Of a DNA stretch of 64,000 bases, positions 1 through 8,073 are shown piece after piece. Source of the DNA: Paenibacillus sp. J5C2022 (GTDB lineage Bacteria > Bacillota > Bacilli > Paenibacillales > Paenibacillaceae); NCBI RefSeq assembly GCF_025567625.1, contig NZ_JAOQJC010000035.1, positions 19,725 to 83,724 of the forward strand, written 5' to 3'. The position numbers were made by a program, and so were the translations under genes. The notes below the pieces were generated by a model. The model did no database searches, was not told the origin of the DNA, and saw only the letters and a list, made by a program, of their open reading frames with translations. Positions within the stretch are counted from its first letter, which is position 1. Every line of letters begins with the position of its first letter.

Positions 1-509
1 TGAGAGTGGCCCTGCTTGCGGAGAAATTTGCCGATCAGCTGAAGCTGACGGAGGCCGGCAGGCGGCAGTTTACAAGAGGGTGCTTTCTTCATGATGTCGG
101 GAAGCTCCTTATTCCTGAGCAGATTTTAATGAAATGCGGTAAGCTGAACAGTTGGGAATGGGGAGAGATGAAGAAGCATACACTGTATGGCGAAGGCCTG
201 CTGTCTCATGAATTTCAATCGGATAGCGAAGTGATGAATATTGTCCGCTATCATCATGAGCGCTATGACGGCTTAGGTTATCCCTATGGACTTGCGGGCG
301 ATAACATTCCGCTGCTAGCCAGAGCGTGCAGCATTATCGACGCTTTCGACGCGATGGCTTACGGTCGCGCCTACCAGACCCGAAAGTCGCTGTCCGATAT
401 CTGGCATGAACTGGAAAGGAATGCCGGTACGCAATTCGACAGCGATCTCTTGCTGCAGTTCCTTGAAGCGGCTCCTCGGCTGCTGTATTTGTATCCGCAT
501 ACGAACTGA
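1..509 (+). CDS. HD-GYP domain phosphodiesterase, 3' part (start lies upstream of window)
   Basis: The reading frame is open from the first bases, so the N-terminus is outside the window. The visible ~168 residues are the core of an HD-GYP domain: the HD pair in FLHDVGKLL (about residues 29-30 of the visible part), a conserved His in KKHTLYGEGLL, the signature HHERYDGLGYP (about 83-93) and the downstream DAFDAM metal ligands. HD-GYP proteins are metal-dependent phosphodiesterases, usually acting on cyclic di-GMP. All visible metal-binding and GYP residues are intact, so the enzyme is probably active. Any sensor or regulatory domain would be in the missing N-terminal part, so the signal it responds to cannot be inferred. 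Confidence 0.85.
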   Translation, partial: RVALLAEKFADQLKLTEAGRRQFTRGCFLHDVGKLLIPEQILMKCGKLNSWEWGEMKKHTLYGEGLLSHEFQSDSEVMNIVRYHHERYDGLGYPYGLAGDNIPLLARACSIIDAFDAMAYGRAYQTRKSLSDIWHELERNAGTQFDSDLLLQFLEAAPRLLYLYPHTN

Positions 510-556
510 CAAGGAAGAAAGCTTCGCGCCGTAAGGCACGAAGCTTTCTTCCTTGT
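509..556. terminator. Bidirectional terminator between convergent genes
   Basis: Two perfect 18-base arms (509-526 and 539-556) enclose a 12-base loop. The first arm begins within the stop codon of the HD-GYP gene and the hairpin ends 35 bases before the stop of the minus-strand gene. The T-run on either side is short, so strength is uncertain, but the stem is long and perfect. Confidence 0.75.
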
Positions 557-590
557 TCAATTCAAAAAATGCAAAGATTTTTACACTTGC

Positions 591-1004
591 TTATGTCATG
601 TTGAACAGCCCTAACGTGGAGCACTTGTTGTATTCGTCAGATACGACTTCATCCAGTTGAATATTTAGCTGGTTGCATAATGCGGTCATGTAGAACAAAT
701 TGCGTCCAAGCTCATTGCGTACGATTTCGTGACAGTGCTCGCACAAGTCGCCGGAGACATGGCTTTTCAACGTTTCCTTGGCATCCTCCAGATTATGTTC
801 GTCGGAATACTGCTGCTTGCGAGCATGCAGCTCAACACATCCGCAATCGGTTACAGCTTTCGTAACGGCGCGATTGACAGCTGCGCTGGATTGACCCAGC
901 TTTGACATGACATCCAATACGCTGCGATGCCGGAGCAGCAGCTCAGATACTTGCTGTTGAAATTGTTCCAATGTTGGAGCATTTTTAGATCCCACCTTAT
1001 TCAC
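591..1004 (-). CDS. Conserved small protein of unknown function (137 aa)
   Basis: I do not recognise a biochemical function. The protein is soluble, predicted largely helical, and has clustered cysteines and histidines: CGC near residue 55, CEHCHE near 88, and a Cys in TALCNQL. Similar Paenibacillaceae proteins next to yacL are, from memory, labelled DUF1573; I could not verify this. The first half (LEQFQQQVSELLLRH) resembles a short helical bundle and MazG-like folds are a remote alternative. Start is GTG at 1004 behind a weak AGAGGCGG. It has its own strong promoter (1033-1061, minus strand) and runs convergent to the HD-GYP gene, so it is an independent transcription unit. The CxxC pattern suggests metal binding, which is inference. 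Confidence 0.7.
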   Translation of the reverse strand: MNKVGSKNAPTLEQFQQQVSELLLRHRSVLDVMSKLGQSSAAVNRAVTKAVTDCGCVELHARKQQYSDEHNLEDAKETLKSHVSGDLCEHCHEIVRNELGRNLFYMTALCNQLNIQLDEVVSDEYNKCSTLGLFNMT

Positions 1005-1032
1005 CCGCCTCTAGTGAAGTAATCTCTCTCTT

Positions 1033-1061
1033 ATTATAATGCTACTGCTTCACAATGACAA
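1033..1061 (-). promoter_or_regulatory. Sigma-A promoter for the 137-aa gene
   Basis: On the minus strand, TTGTCA (1056-1061) is followed by a 17-base spacer and a perfect TATAAT (1033-1038), 29 bases upstream of the GTG start. The -10 region is nearly palindromic (ATTATAAT), but no good -35 supports plus-strand use for yacL. Confidence 0.7.
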
Positions 1062-1166
1062 AAGCAGATTGTTACGACTGAAGAAAAATAGCGACTTTGT
1101 TTTTTCGAGCCGCCTACGGTTAATGATCCATGAATTGGAACATAATTGTAATGGAGGTGAACCTAA

Positions 1167-2264
1167 ATGGTTAAACGAATTATTCAGCTTATCGGTTTTT
1201 TCGTCGGAGCAATGGCAGGTGCGCAAGCTCATAGTTGGGTGAACGGCTCCAGCTTGTGGACCAGCTCTTCTATCGGGATGCTGCAGCAATCGGGCACTTA
1301 TTACATGAATGTGGCGGTTGGCGCCCTCTTGGGGATGATTGCCGCTTCACTGGCAGCCGGTCCATTAATCCGATATATGAATAAAGGTGTGGAGCGAACC
1401 GCAGCCATGCCGCTGGGTCAGCTTCTGTCGGGAGCTGCGGGCCTGCTTGCCGGGCTATTGCTCGCCGTATTGCTGTATCCCGCTGTGGCGCGTCTGGAAG
1501 GCATCGGAAGCGTGCTGCCGGCGGTAATGTTGCTCTGCATGGGTTATGTCGGGCTGCGCATCGGACTTAGCAAGCAGGAAGAGCTGACCGCGGGTGTAGC
1601 CGCCTTGCTGGAAAGACAGCGCATCGTACCGGTGACGGAAGAGGCAAAAGGCTACGAAGAGCATAAAATATTGGACACCAGTGTCATTATTGACGGGCGG
1701 ATCGCAGATATTTGCAAAACGGGTTTTATTGAAGGCACGCTCGTCATCCCGGAGTTCGTCCTGGAGGAACTGCAGCATATTGCGGACTCATCGGATCTGC
1801 TGAAGCGGAATCGCGGCAGAAGGGGGCTCGATATTCTGAACAAAATTCAGAAGGAGCTGGATGTGAAGGTACTGATCTATGAAGGAGACTTCGAGGAGAT
1901 CAGCGAGGTCGACAGCAAGCTGGTGAAGTTGGCCAAGGCGCTTGGAGGCAAGGTCGTCACCAACGACTTCAATCTGAACAAAGTATGCGAGCTGCAGGGC
2001 GTATCCGTATTGAATATCAATGATCTGGCCAACGCCGTGAAGCCGGTCGTACTGCCGGGCGAAGAAATCATTGTTCAAGTGATCAAGGACGGCAAGGAGC
2101 ATGGCCAAGGCGTGGCTTATCTGGACGACGGTACGATGATTGTCGTAGAGGGCGGCCGGGATTACATCGGGACGACGATGGAGGTGCTCGTTACGAGCGT
2201 GCTGCAGACTTCCGCGGGCAGAATGATATTCGCCAAGCCAAAGCTGTTGGAAAAAGCGCTGTAA
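1167..2264 (+). CDS. yacL: Membrane-anchored PIN-TRAM domain protein (YacL type)
   Basis: Probable membrane-bound ribonuclease of unknown substrate. The N-terminal ~135 residues carry about four hydrophobic segments (near 5-20, 45-68, 84-106, 115-132). A PIN domain follows, with its first catalytic Asp in KILDTSVIIDGRIADI (D170) and later acidic residues around VVTNDFNLNK, and then a C-terminal TRAM RNA-binding domain (about 300-355). PIN-TRAM proteins of Bacilli sit at this place next to ispD. Length of 365 residues is normal. The ATG at 1167 has GGAGGTGA seven bases upstream. It probably starts the operon with ispD-ispF-gltX, since the next gene follows in 59 bases without a terminator. RNase activity is inferred from the fold. 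Confidence 0.9.
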   Translation: MVKRIIQLIGFFVGAMAGAQAHSWVNGSSLWTSSSIGMLQQSGTYYMNVAVGALLGMIAASLAAGPLIRYMNKGVERTAAMPLGQLLSGAAGLLAGLLLAVLLYPAVARLEGIGSVLPAVMLLCMGYVGLRIGLSKQEELTAGVAALLERQRIVPVTEEAKGYEEHKILDTSVIIDGRIADICKTGFIEGTLVIPEFVLEELQHIADSSDLLKRNRGRRGLDILNKIQKELDVKVLIYEGDFEEISEVDSKLVKLAKALGGKVVTNDFNLNKVCELQGVSVLNINDLANAVKPVVLPGEEIIVQVIKDGKEHGQGVAYLDDGTMIVVEGGRDYIGTTMEVLVTSVLQTSAGRMIFAKPKLLEKAL

Positions 2265-2323
2265 CAAGGTATGATAGTACTTATGTACATAATCGCTAAG
2301 GGCGCTTAAGGCAGGTTGGAAGC

Positions 2324-3028
2324 ATGGGAGAAAAATGGGGTGTCGTTATAGTGGCTGCCGGCCGCGGCACGCGCATGGGGACGAAGGAAAGCAAACAGTA
2401 TCTGCAGCTAGGAGACCGGCCAGTGCTCGTCCACACGCTGGAATTGTTCCAGCGACTGGCTATCGTCGACGAAATCGTGCTGGTCGTAGGTCAGGATGAT
2501 GTTGGCCGGTGCTCGGAGTGGGTCGGCACGTACGGCATGAGCAAAGTAAATGCGATTGTGCCGGGCGGCGGCGAAAGGCAGCACTCCGTTCTGCTCGGCT
2601 TGCGCGCCATCGCGTCAGACTGGGTCATGGTGCATGACGGTGTGCGTCCGTTCGTCTCGGAAGCGGCGGTGGAGGGCTGCTGCCGGTCGGCGCAGAGCAG
2701 CGGCGCAGCTGTGCTTGCCGTGCCGGTCAAGGATACGATCAAGCAGGTGGATGGAGCGGGGACGATTGTGTCCACGCCGGACCGCAGAAGCTTGTGGGCG
2801 ATTCAGACGCCGCAAGCTTTTCGTCGTGCAGAGCTTGTAGCCGCCCATGAGCAGGCGGAAGCGGAAGGCTATCTCGGCACCGATGATGCGATGGTGATGG
2901 AGCGGGCAGGTGCGCGCGTCATTGTAGCCAAGGGCGAGTATACCAATATAAAGATTACAACGCCGGATGATCTGCCGCTAGCGGAGTTTCTATTGCAGCA
3001 GCGCCGGTCGAAGAGGGGAGAAGAGTAA
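2324..3028 (+). CDS. ispD: 2-C-methyl-D-erythritol 4-phosphate cytidylyltransferase
   Basis: Third enzyme of the MEP isoprenoid pathway: it joins CTP and MEP to give CDP-ME. The N-terminal nucleotide-binding signature VIVAAGRGTRMG with the catalytic Arg/Lys (KQYLQLGDRPVL) is intact, followed by VMVHDGVRPFV and the C-terminal TTPDDLPLAE motif. At 234 residues it is family length. It lies directly upstream of ispF (one base between stop and start), the usual Firmicute pairing. The ribosome binding site before ATG 2324 is weak (AGGTTGGA), hinting at dependence on translation from yacL. Confidence 0.96.
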   Translation: MGEKWGVVIVAAGRGTRMGTKESKQYLQLGDRPVLVHTLELFQRLAIVDEIVLVVGQDDVGRCSEWVGTYGMSKVNAIVPGGGERQHSVLLGLRAIASDWVMVHDGVRPFVSEAAVEGCCRSAQSSGAAVLAVPVKDTIKQVDGAGTIVSTPDRRSLWAIQTPQAFRRAELVAAHEQAEAEGYLGTDDAMVMERAGARVIVAKGEYTNIKITTPDDLPLAEFLLQQRRSKRGEE

Positions 3029-3029
3029 C

Positions 3030-3518
3030 ATGATTCGAGTCGGCCAAGGATTCGATGTGCATCAACTGGTTGAAGGTCGTCCATGCATAATCGGCGGCGT
3101 AACAATTCCTTATGAGAAAGGGCTGCTCGGCCATTCTGATGCCGATGTGCTCCTTCATGCCGTAACCGATGCGATACTGGGAGCGCTCGGACTGGGCGAT
3201 ATCGGCAAGCACTTCCCGGATACCGACGAGGCCTATAAGGATGCGGATAGCCTGAAGCTGTTGAAGGCCGTATGGGCAATGGCTGGGGAGCGGGGGTATG
3301 CGCTGGGCAATCTGGATGCGACCATTATCGCCCAGAAGCCGAAGATGCTTCCTTACATCCCGCAGATGGCGGAGATTATTGCGGGAGCGCTCGGAGCGGA
3401 GGTATCGCAAGTGAACGTGAAAGCGACGACTACGGAGAAGCTCGGCTTCGCAGGCAGGGGCGAGGGCATCGCCGCGCAATGCGTATGTCTCATACATAGA
3501 GGAGGAAATGAAGGATGA
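3030..3518 (+). CDS. ispF: 2-C-methyl-D-erythritol 2,4-cyclodiphosphate synthase
   Basis: Cyclises CDP-ME 2-phosphate to MEcPP with release of CMP, two steps after IspD. The metal site is visible at the N-terminus (GQGFDVHQL, Asp and His) and in LLGHSDADVLLHAVTDA, and the substrate lid in DIGKHFPDTD. The C-terminal VNVKATTTEKLGFAGRGEGIA motif is complete. The 162 residues match the trimeric family. AGAGGGGAGAA precedes the start. Its stop overlaps the gltX start in an ATGA, so the two are translationally coupled. The intervening pathway enzyme, IspE, is not in this window. Confidence 0.97.
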   Translation: MIRVGQGFDVHQLVEGRPCIIGGVTIPYEKGLLGHSDADVLLHAVTDAILGALGLGDIGKHFPDTDEAYKDADSLKLLKAVWAMAGERGYALGNLDATIIAQKPKMLPYIPQMAEIIAGALGAEVSQVNVKATTTEKLGFAGRGEGIAAQCVCLIHRGGNEG

Positions 3519-4975
3519 CAGCAGAAGTACGGGTAAGATACGCACCGTCACCGACGGGGCATCTTCATATTGGCAATGCCAGAACGGCCTTATTCAATTA
3601 TTTATTCGCCAGAAATCAAGGCGGTAAATTCATTATTCGCGTCGAGGATACGGATATGAAGCGCAATGTGGAGGGCGGAGAAGAGAACCAGCTTAAATAT
3701 TTGAAGTGGCTGGGCATCGACTGGGACGAAAGCACGGATATCGGCGGCGGCTACGGACCGTACCGTCAGTCGGAGCGGCTGGATATTTACCGTGAATACT
3801 GGCAGGATCTGCTGGACCGCGGCTTGGCTTACCGCTGCTACTGCACGGAAGAAGAGCTGGAAGCGGAGCGGGAGGAGCAGATGGCGCGAGGCGAGACGCC
3901 GCGTTATTCCGGCAAGCACCGCGAATTGACGACGGAGCAGCAGCAGGCTTTCGAAGCGGAAGGACGAGTGGCGAGCATTCGCTTCCGGGTGCCGGAAGGA
4001 CGTACGTACACATTCGACGATATGGTGAAAGGGCCGATTACGTTCGATACGGCGGAGACGGGCGATTTCGTAATTGTGAAGAAGGACGGTATCCCGACTT
4101 ACAACTTCGCCGTGGTGCTGGACGATCATCTGATGCGCATCAGCCACGTGCTTCGCGGCGAGGACCATATCTCCAATACGCCGCGGCAATTGATGATCTA
4201 TGAAGCGTTCGGCTGGGATCCGCCAATATTCGCCCATATGACGCTTATTGTCAATGAGCAGAAGAAGAAGCTGAGCAAGCGCGACGAATCCATCATTCAA
4301 TTTATCGAGCAATATGATCGTCTGGGCTATCTGCCGGAAGCCATGTTCAATTTCATCGCCCTGCTTGGCTGGTCTCCGGAAGGCGAGCAGGAGATGTTCA
4401 CCCGCGATGAGCTGATTCAGGTGTTCGCTGCCAATCGCCTGAGCAAGAGCCCTGCCGTATTCGATACGAACAAGCTGAGCTGGATGAACAACGAGTACCT
4501 GAAGAATGCGGACGTAGCCCGTGTAGTGGATCTCTGCTTGCCGCATCTGCAGGAAGCGGGACGCATTGCCGACGTGTTGGACGAGGCGGGAAGAGAATGG
4601 ATTACCGCACTCGTGGCGCTGCATCAGGACAAGCTTCGTTGCGCTTCGGATATCGTACCGGTAACGGAGTTGTTCTTCCGCGATTCCGTCGTGGACGAGG
4701 CGGAAGCGGCGGAGGTGCTGGCGGAAGAGACGGTTCCCGCTGTCCTAAGTGCCTTCCTGGAACGAATTGAGGCGGACGGAGCTTCGTTCGATGTGGAGGG
4801 CATCAAGGCGATGATCAAGGAAGTGCAGAAGGAGACGGGCTGCAAGGGCAAGGCGTTGTTCATGCCGATCCGTGCGGCGTTAACCGGTCAGACGCATGGA
4901 CCGGATCTCAATCAGTCCATCGTGCTGCTGGGCAAGGAGAAGGTTGCGGCGCGTCTGCGGGAGCGGCTGGCATAA
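3515..4975 (+). CDS. gltX: Glutamyl-tRNA synthetase
   Basis: Class I aminoacyl-tRNA synthetase charging tRNA-Glu, and in Firmicutes usually also tRNA-Gln, which is then amidated by GatCAB. The ATP site HIGH motif appears as SPTGHLHIGNARTALF (about residues 11-26) and the second signature as KKKLSKRDES (near 250). The C-terminal half is the helical anticodon-binding domain. Length of 486 residues is typical of the bacterial GluRS. Start ATG 3515 overlaps ispF by four bases with AGAGGAGGA upstream. A new promoter and T-box follow downstream, so the cys genes can be expressed separately. Confidence 0.98.
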   Translation: MTAEVRVRYAPSPTGHLHIGNARTALFNYLFARNQGGKFIIRVEDTDMKRNVEGGEENQLKYLKWLGIDWDESTDIGGGYGPYRQSERLDIYREYWQDLLDRGLAYRCYCTEEELEAEREEQMARGETPRYSGKHRELTTEQQQAFEAEGRVASIRFRVPEGRTYTFDDMVKGPITFDTAETGDFVIVKKDGIPTYNFAVVLDDHLMRISHVLRGEDHISNTPRQLMIYEAFGWDPPIFAHMTLIVNEQKKKLSKRDESIIQFIEQYDRLGYLPEAMFNFIALLGWSPEGEQEMFTRDELIQVFAANRLSKSPAVFDTNKLSWMNNEYLKNADVARVVDLCLPHLQEAGRIADVLDEAGREWITALVALHQDKLRCASDIVPVTELFFRDSVVDEAEAAEVLAEETVPAVLSAFLERIEADGASFDVEGIKAMIKEVQKETGCKGKALFMPIRAALTGQTHGPDLNQSIVLLGKEKVAARLRERLA

Positions 4976-4996
4976 CGTATTTGTTGCGGTTGTCTC

Positions 4997-5025
4997 TTGT
5001 CACTCCATGTCGGATTGAGTATACT
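4997..5025 (+). promoter_or_regulatory. Sigma-A promoter of the cysE-cysS T-box transcript
   Basis: TTGTCA (4997-5002), a 17-base spacer and TATACT (5020-5025) lie just after the gltX stop. Transcription from about 5032 would begin at the first base of the T-box leader, which fits well. Confidence 0.75.
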
Positions 5026-5034
5026 AGATTTCAT

Positions 5035-5420
5035 TAGAATAGATCGGCTGAGAACAGGAGAAGTACGCCAGGCTACAGGATGCACAGAGAGAACAACCGA
5101 TATTTCGCGGCTTGCTGTATACAAGCGACGCAGCGGCGGAATGGGGCTGAAAGTTGTATCATCCACGATGGCGGAACATGCACCTGGGAGCTTTGCTCCG
5201 ATCCGTTGGCGCCGAAGCTGGCACCATCCTTGCATGATCAGGGATGGCGAAGCTTCCGGTGCAACGGGGTAGGCGGCAACGTATTTCCCGCGTTAAGGGA
5301 ACAGTAGATGCTCGAGTGGCGCAACGGTTCCATGTTGCTGCCGCAATGAGCAAGCAGAGTGGAACCGCGTCAAGCACGCCTCTGCAGCATGTCATCATGC
5401 TGCGGAGGTTTTTTCTTTTT
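5035..5420 (+). promoter_or_regulatory. T-box riboswitch, probable cysteine specifier, with terminator
   Basis: The 528-base gap between gltX and cysE holds a T-box leader. The conserved T-box antiterminator core GTGGAACCGCG is at 5359-5369, and the AGAGAGAACAACCG segment near 5085 fits the stem I region. A GGAACATGCACC stretch at 5173-5184 places a UGC (Cys) triplet at 5179-5181 in a plausible specifier loop. The terminator hairpin (5379-5408) ends in a T-rich tract (5409-5420). T-box leaders sense uncharged tRNA and allow read-through when the amino acid is scarce. A Cys specifier matches the genes downstream. The specifier assignment is by eye; the T-box itself is clear. Confidence 0.85.
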
Positions 5421-5503
5421 TATCACAGTTATGCGGCTGCGGCAGATCTCGAACGATATGAGCAGGCATGGCGGATGACGCATACGCTGGAGGGGGGATT
5501 CCT

Positions 5504-6166
5504 ATGTTCAGTCAGTTTCGTTCAGATATTCAGACGGTATTCGAGAACGACCCCGCTGCTCGCAGCAGATTCGAGGTCGTATTCACCTATTCGGGACTTC
5601 ACGCGATCTGGGCGCACCGCATCGCACACCGGCTGTACCGCGGAGGGTGGTTCACGACGGCACGTATTATATCCCAGGCAAGCCGGTTCATGACGGGAAT
5701 CGAGATACATCCCGGTGCGACGATCGGGAAGCGGCTATTCATTGATCATGGCATGGGCGTAGTGATTGGGGAGACATGCGAGATTGGAGACGATGTCGTT
5801 ATCTATCAGGGCGTCACGCTGGGCGGGACGGGCAAGGAGAAGGGGAAGCGGCATCCCACGATTGGCAATAATGTCGTCATCGGCTCCGGTTCGAAGGTAT
5901 TGGGTTCCTTCAGTGTCGGGGGTAATTCCAATATCGGTTCCAACGCCGTCGTGCTTCGGGAAGTGCCGGACAACTGCACCGTGGTGGGCAATCCCGGACG
6001 TGTCGTTCGGCGCAATGGCGAGCGCGTCGGTGATCGTCTGGACCATACGAACTTGCCTGACCCGATTATCGAGATGTTCCGGGCGATGGGCAAAGAGATT
6101 GAAGGACTGAAGAAGGAGCTCGCGGATATGCGGGAGCTCCAACAAACAAGCTATAAAGGGGAGTAG
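5504..6166 (+). CDS. cysE: Serine O-acetyltransferase
   Basis: Transfers acetyl from acetyl-CoA to L-serine, giving the O-acetylserine used for cysteine synthesis. It has an N-terminal helical part (MFSQFRSDIQTVFENDPAARS) and then a left-handed beta-helix of hexapeptide repeats, with the catalytic His in LFIDHGMGVVIGETCEIGDD and the later GNNVVIGSGSKVLG. I chose ATG 5504 rather than an in-frame ATG at 5468 because GGAGGGGGG (5490-5498) sits just before it and the resulting 220 residues match the short Bacillus-type CysE. It is co-transcribed with cysS (four bases between them) under the T-box. Confidence 0.96.
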   Translation: MFSQFRSDIQTVFENDPAARSRFEVVFTYSGLHAIWAHRIAHRLYRGGWFTTARIISQASRFMTGIEIHPGATIGKRLFIDHGMGVVIGETCEIGDDVVIYQGVTLGGTGKEKGKRHPTIGNNVVIGSGSKVLGSFSVGGNSNIGSNAVVLREVPDNCTVVGNPGRVVRRNGERVGDRLDHTNLPDPIIEMFRAMGKEIEGLKKELADMRELQQTSYKGE

Positions 6167-6170
6167 CGTT

Positions 6171-7586
6171 ATGAGCATTAAAATATACAATTCCATGTCG
6201 CGATCCAAGGAGGAGTTCCGGCCGCAGCAGCCGGGGAAGGCGAGCATCTACGTATGCGGACCGACCGTGTACGATTACATTCACATAGGCAACGCCCGTC
6301 CGGCGATTTTCTTCGATGTGGTGCGCCGGTATATGGAATATGCGGGATACGAGGTCCAGTATGTAGTGAACTTTACCGATGTAGACGACAAGCTGATTCG
6401 GCGGGCTGCGGAGATAGGCAGCACCGTGCCGGACGTCTCTGCGCGCTTCATCGACGCTTTCCATAGCGATACGGCGGCGCTGGGCGTTCGGGAGGCGAGT
6501 CTGAATCCCCGAGTAACGGAACATCTGCCGGAGATTATCGACTTTATTAGCGGACTGGTCGCAGGCGGGCATGCCTATGCCAGCGAAGGGGATGTGTACT
6601 TCCGCACGTCGTCCTTCAAGGATTACGGGAAGCTGTCGCATCAGAACATTGAGGAGCTGCAATTCGGCATCCGCGTCGAGGTCGACGATCGCAAGGAGAG
6701 TGCCGGCGATTTCGTATTATGGAAGGGTGCGAAGCCCGGCGAGATCAGCTGGGACAGCCCTTGGGGGCCAGGGCGACCGGGCTGGCATATCGAATGCTCG
6801 GCGATGGCGCGCAAATATTTGGGTGATACGATAGATATTCACGGCGGCGGAACCGACCTGCAGTTCCCCCATCACGAGTGCGAGGTGGCCCAGTCGGAGT
6901 CGCTGACGGGCAAGCCGCTGGCGAATTACTGGATGCATAACGGCTACATTAATATTGACAATGAGAAGATGTCGAAGTCGCTTGGCAATGGCATCACCGT
7001 GCACGAGTTGGTGAAGCGCGTGAAGCCGGAAGCGATTCGCTACTTCATGCTGGCGGCGCATTACCGCGGTCCGCTTAATTTCAGCGACGATGCGATCGCG
7101 CAAGCGGAGAACAGCGTGGAGAGGATCAATAATTTCGCCGGCAATCTGAAGCACAGGCTGGCGGCCGCTGACCTTGCAGAGGCGCTTGAAGATGGGCAGC
7201 ATGAGGAGCTGCAGGAGAAAGTTGCTGGAATCGAGCGGTTGTTCCAGGCGAAGATGAACGATGATTTCAATACGCCGGATGCGATTACTGCCCTGTTCGA
7301 ATTAGTGATGGCAGGGAATCAATATATGCAAGGGAAGAGCGTGGATGCGAGAGGGCTGAGCTTGCTGCAGGATGCGCTGAGATGCATGGATGACGTATTG
7401 GGGCTGCTGTACGCGCAGGAAGGCGATGAGCTGCTGGACGAGGAGATCGATCGTCTTATTGAGGAGCGGACGGAAGCGCGCATGGCGAAAAACTGGGCGA
7501 GGGCCGATGAAATACGGGATCTGCTGGCAGAGCGCAATATTGTGCTTGAGGATACGCCGCAAGGCATCCGCTGGCGGCGCAAATGA
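6171..7586 (+). CDS. cysS: Cysteinyl-tRNA synthetase
   Basis: Class I synthetase charging tRNA-Cys. Visible are the HIGH-type motif YDYIHIGNARP (HIGN at about 38-41), the KMSKSLGN loop (near 266) and the catalytic zinc ligands: C29 in VCGPTVYD, a Cys in HIECSAMA, and His/Glu in FPHHECEVAQSE. At 471 residues it is family length. AAGGGGAGTAGC precedes the ATG at 6171. It shares the Cys T-box transcript with cysE, so synthesis of the amino acid and its charging enzyme rise together when tRNA-Cys is uncharged. Its stop overlaps the mrnC start. Confidence 0.98.
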   Translation: MSIKIYNSMSRSKEEFRPQQPGKASIYVCGPTVYDYIHIGNARPAIFFDVVRRYMEYAGYEVQYVVNFTDVDDKLIRRAAEIGSTVPDVSARFIDAFHSDTAALGVREASLNPRVTEHLPEIIDFISGLVAGGHAYASEGDVYFRTSSFKDYGKLSHQNIEELQFGIRVEVDDRKESAGDFVLWKGAKPGEISWDSPWGPGRPGWHIECSAMARKYLGDTIDIHGGGTDLQFPHHECEVAQSESLTGKPLANYWMHNGYINIDNEKMSKSLGNGITVHELVKRVKPEAIRYFMLAAHYRGPLNFSDDAIAQAENSVERINNFAGNLKHRLAAADLAEALEDGQHEELQEKVAGIERLFQAKMNDDFNTPDAITALFELVMAGNQYMQGKSVDARGLSLLQDALRCMDDVLGLLYAQEGDELLDEEIDRLIEERTEARMAKNWARADEIRDLLAERNIVLEDTPQGIRWRRK

Positions 7587-8008
7587 TGGTAAATGCGATG
7601 AATCCCCTGGCACTTCATGCGTTGCCGAAGAAGACGGGATTAATGAATCCGGTCGCTCTCGCATATATGGGAGATGCGGTGTTCGAGCTGCTGGTCCGCC
7701 AATATCTGCTCTCCCTTCCCAACCATAAGTCGCATCATCTGCATCAAGAGGCAACCAAGCTGGTATCGGCGAAGGCGCAGAGGCTATTGCTGGAGCGGGT
7801 GCAGCCTTTGCTGACGGAGGAAGAGGCGGATATCGTGCGCAGAGGGCGCAATGCGAAGTCGGGCGCTCCGCCGAAGAACGCTGATCCGGCGGATTACCGG
7901 CAAGCGACGGCGCTTGAGTGTCTGGTCGGTTATTTGTACTATGAGGGGCGATTCGACCGCCTGGCGGTATTCATGGACGCCGCGGTAGGCAATGAGGTTG
8001 CGGAGTAG
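7583..8008 (+). CDS. mrnC: Mini-ribonuclease III (23S rRNA maturation)
   Basis: An RNase III catalytic domain without the dsRNA-binding domain; in Bacillus this enzyme trims the double-stranded ends of 23S pre-rRNA on assembling 50S subunits. The signature ALAYMGDAVFELLVRQYL contains the catalytic acidic residues, and RRGRNAKSGAPPKNADPADYRQATALECLVGYLYYEG carries the second conserved part, quoted only as a landmark, with its catalytic Glu. The 141 residues match the family. It overlaps cysS by four bases (ATGA) with no strong ribosome binding site, so coupling is likely. A start at Met6 (7598) is possible. Confidence 0.93.
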   Translation: MMVNAMNPLALHALPKKTGLMNPVALAYMGDAVFELLVRQYLLSLPNHKSHHLHQEATKLVSAKAQRLLLERVQPLLTEEEADIVRRGRNAKSGAPPKNADPADYRQATALECLVGYLYYEGRFDRLAVFMDAAVGNEVAE

Positions 8009-8073
8009 CCGATGGGCAGGGCTGCGGTGATAACCGGCACAATTGTCAGGATGAACAATATAGAGGAGGATGT

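Noticed and set aside
1039..1242. Short plus-strand frame before yacL
   Set aside because: It has no ribosome binding site and overlaps the yacL start in another frame.
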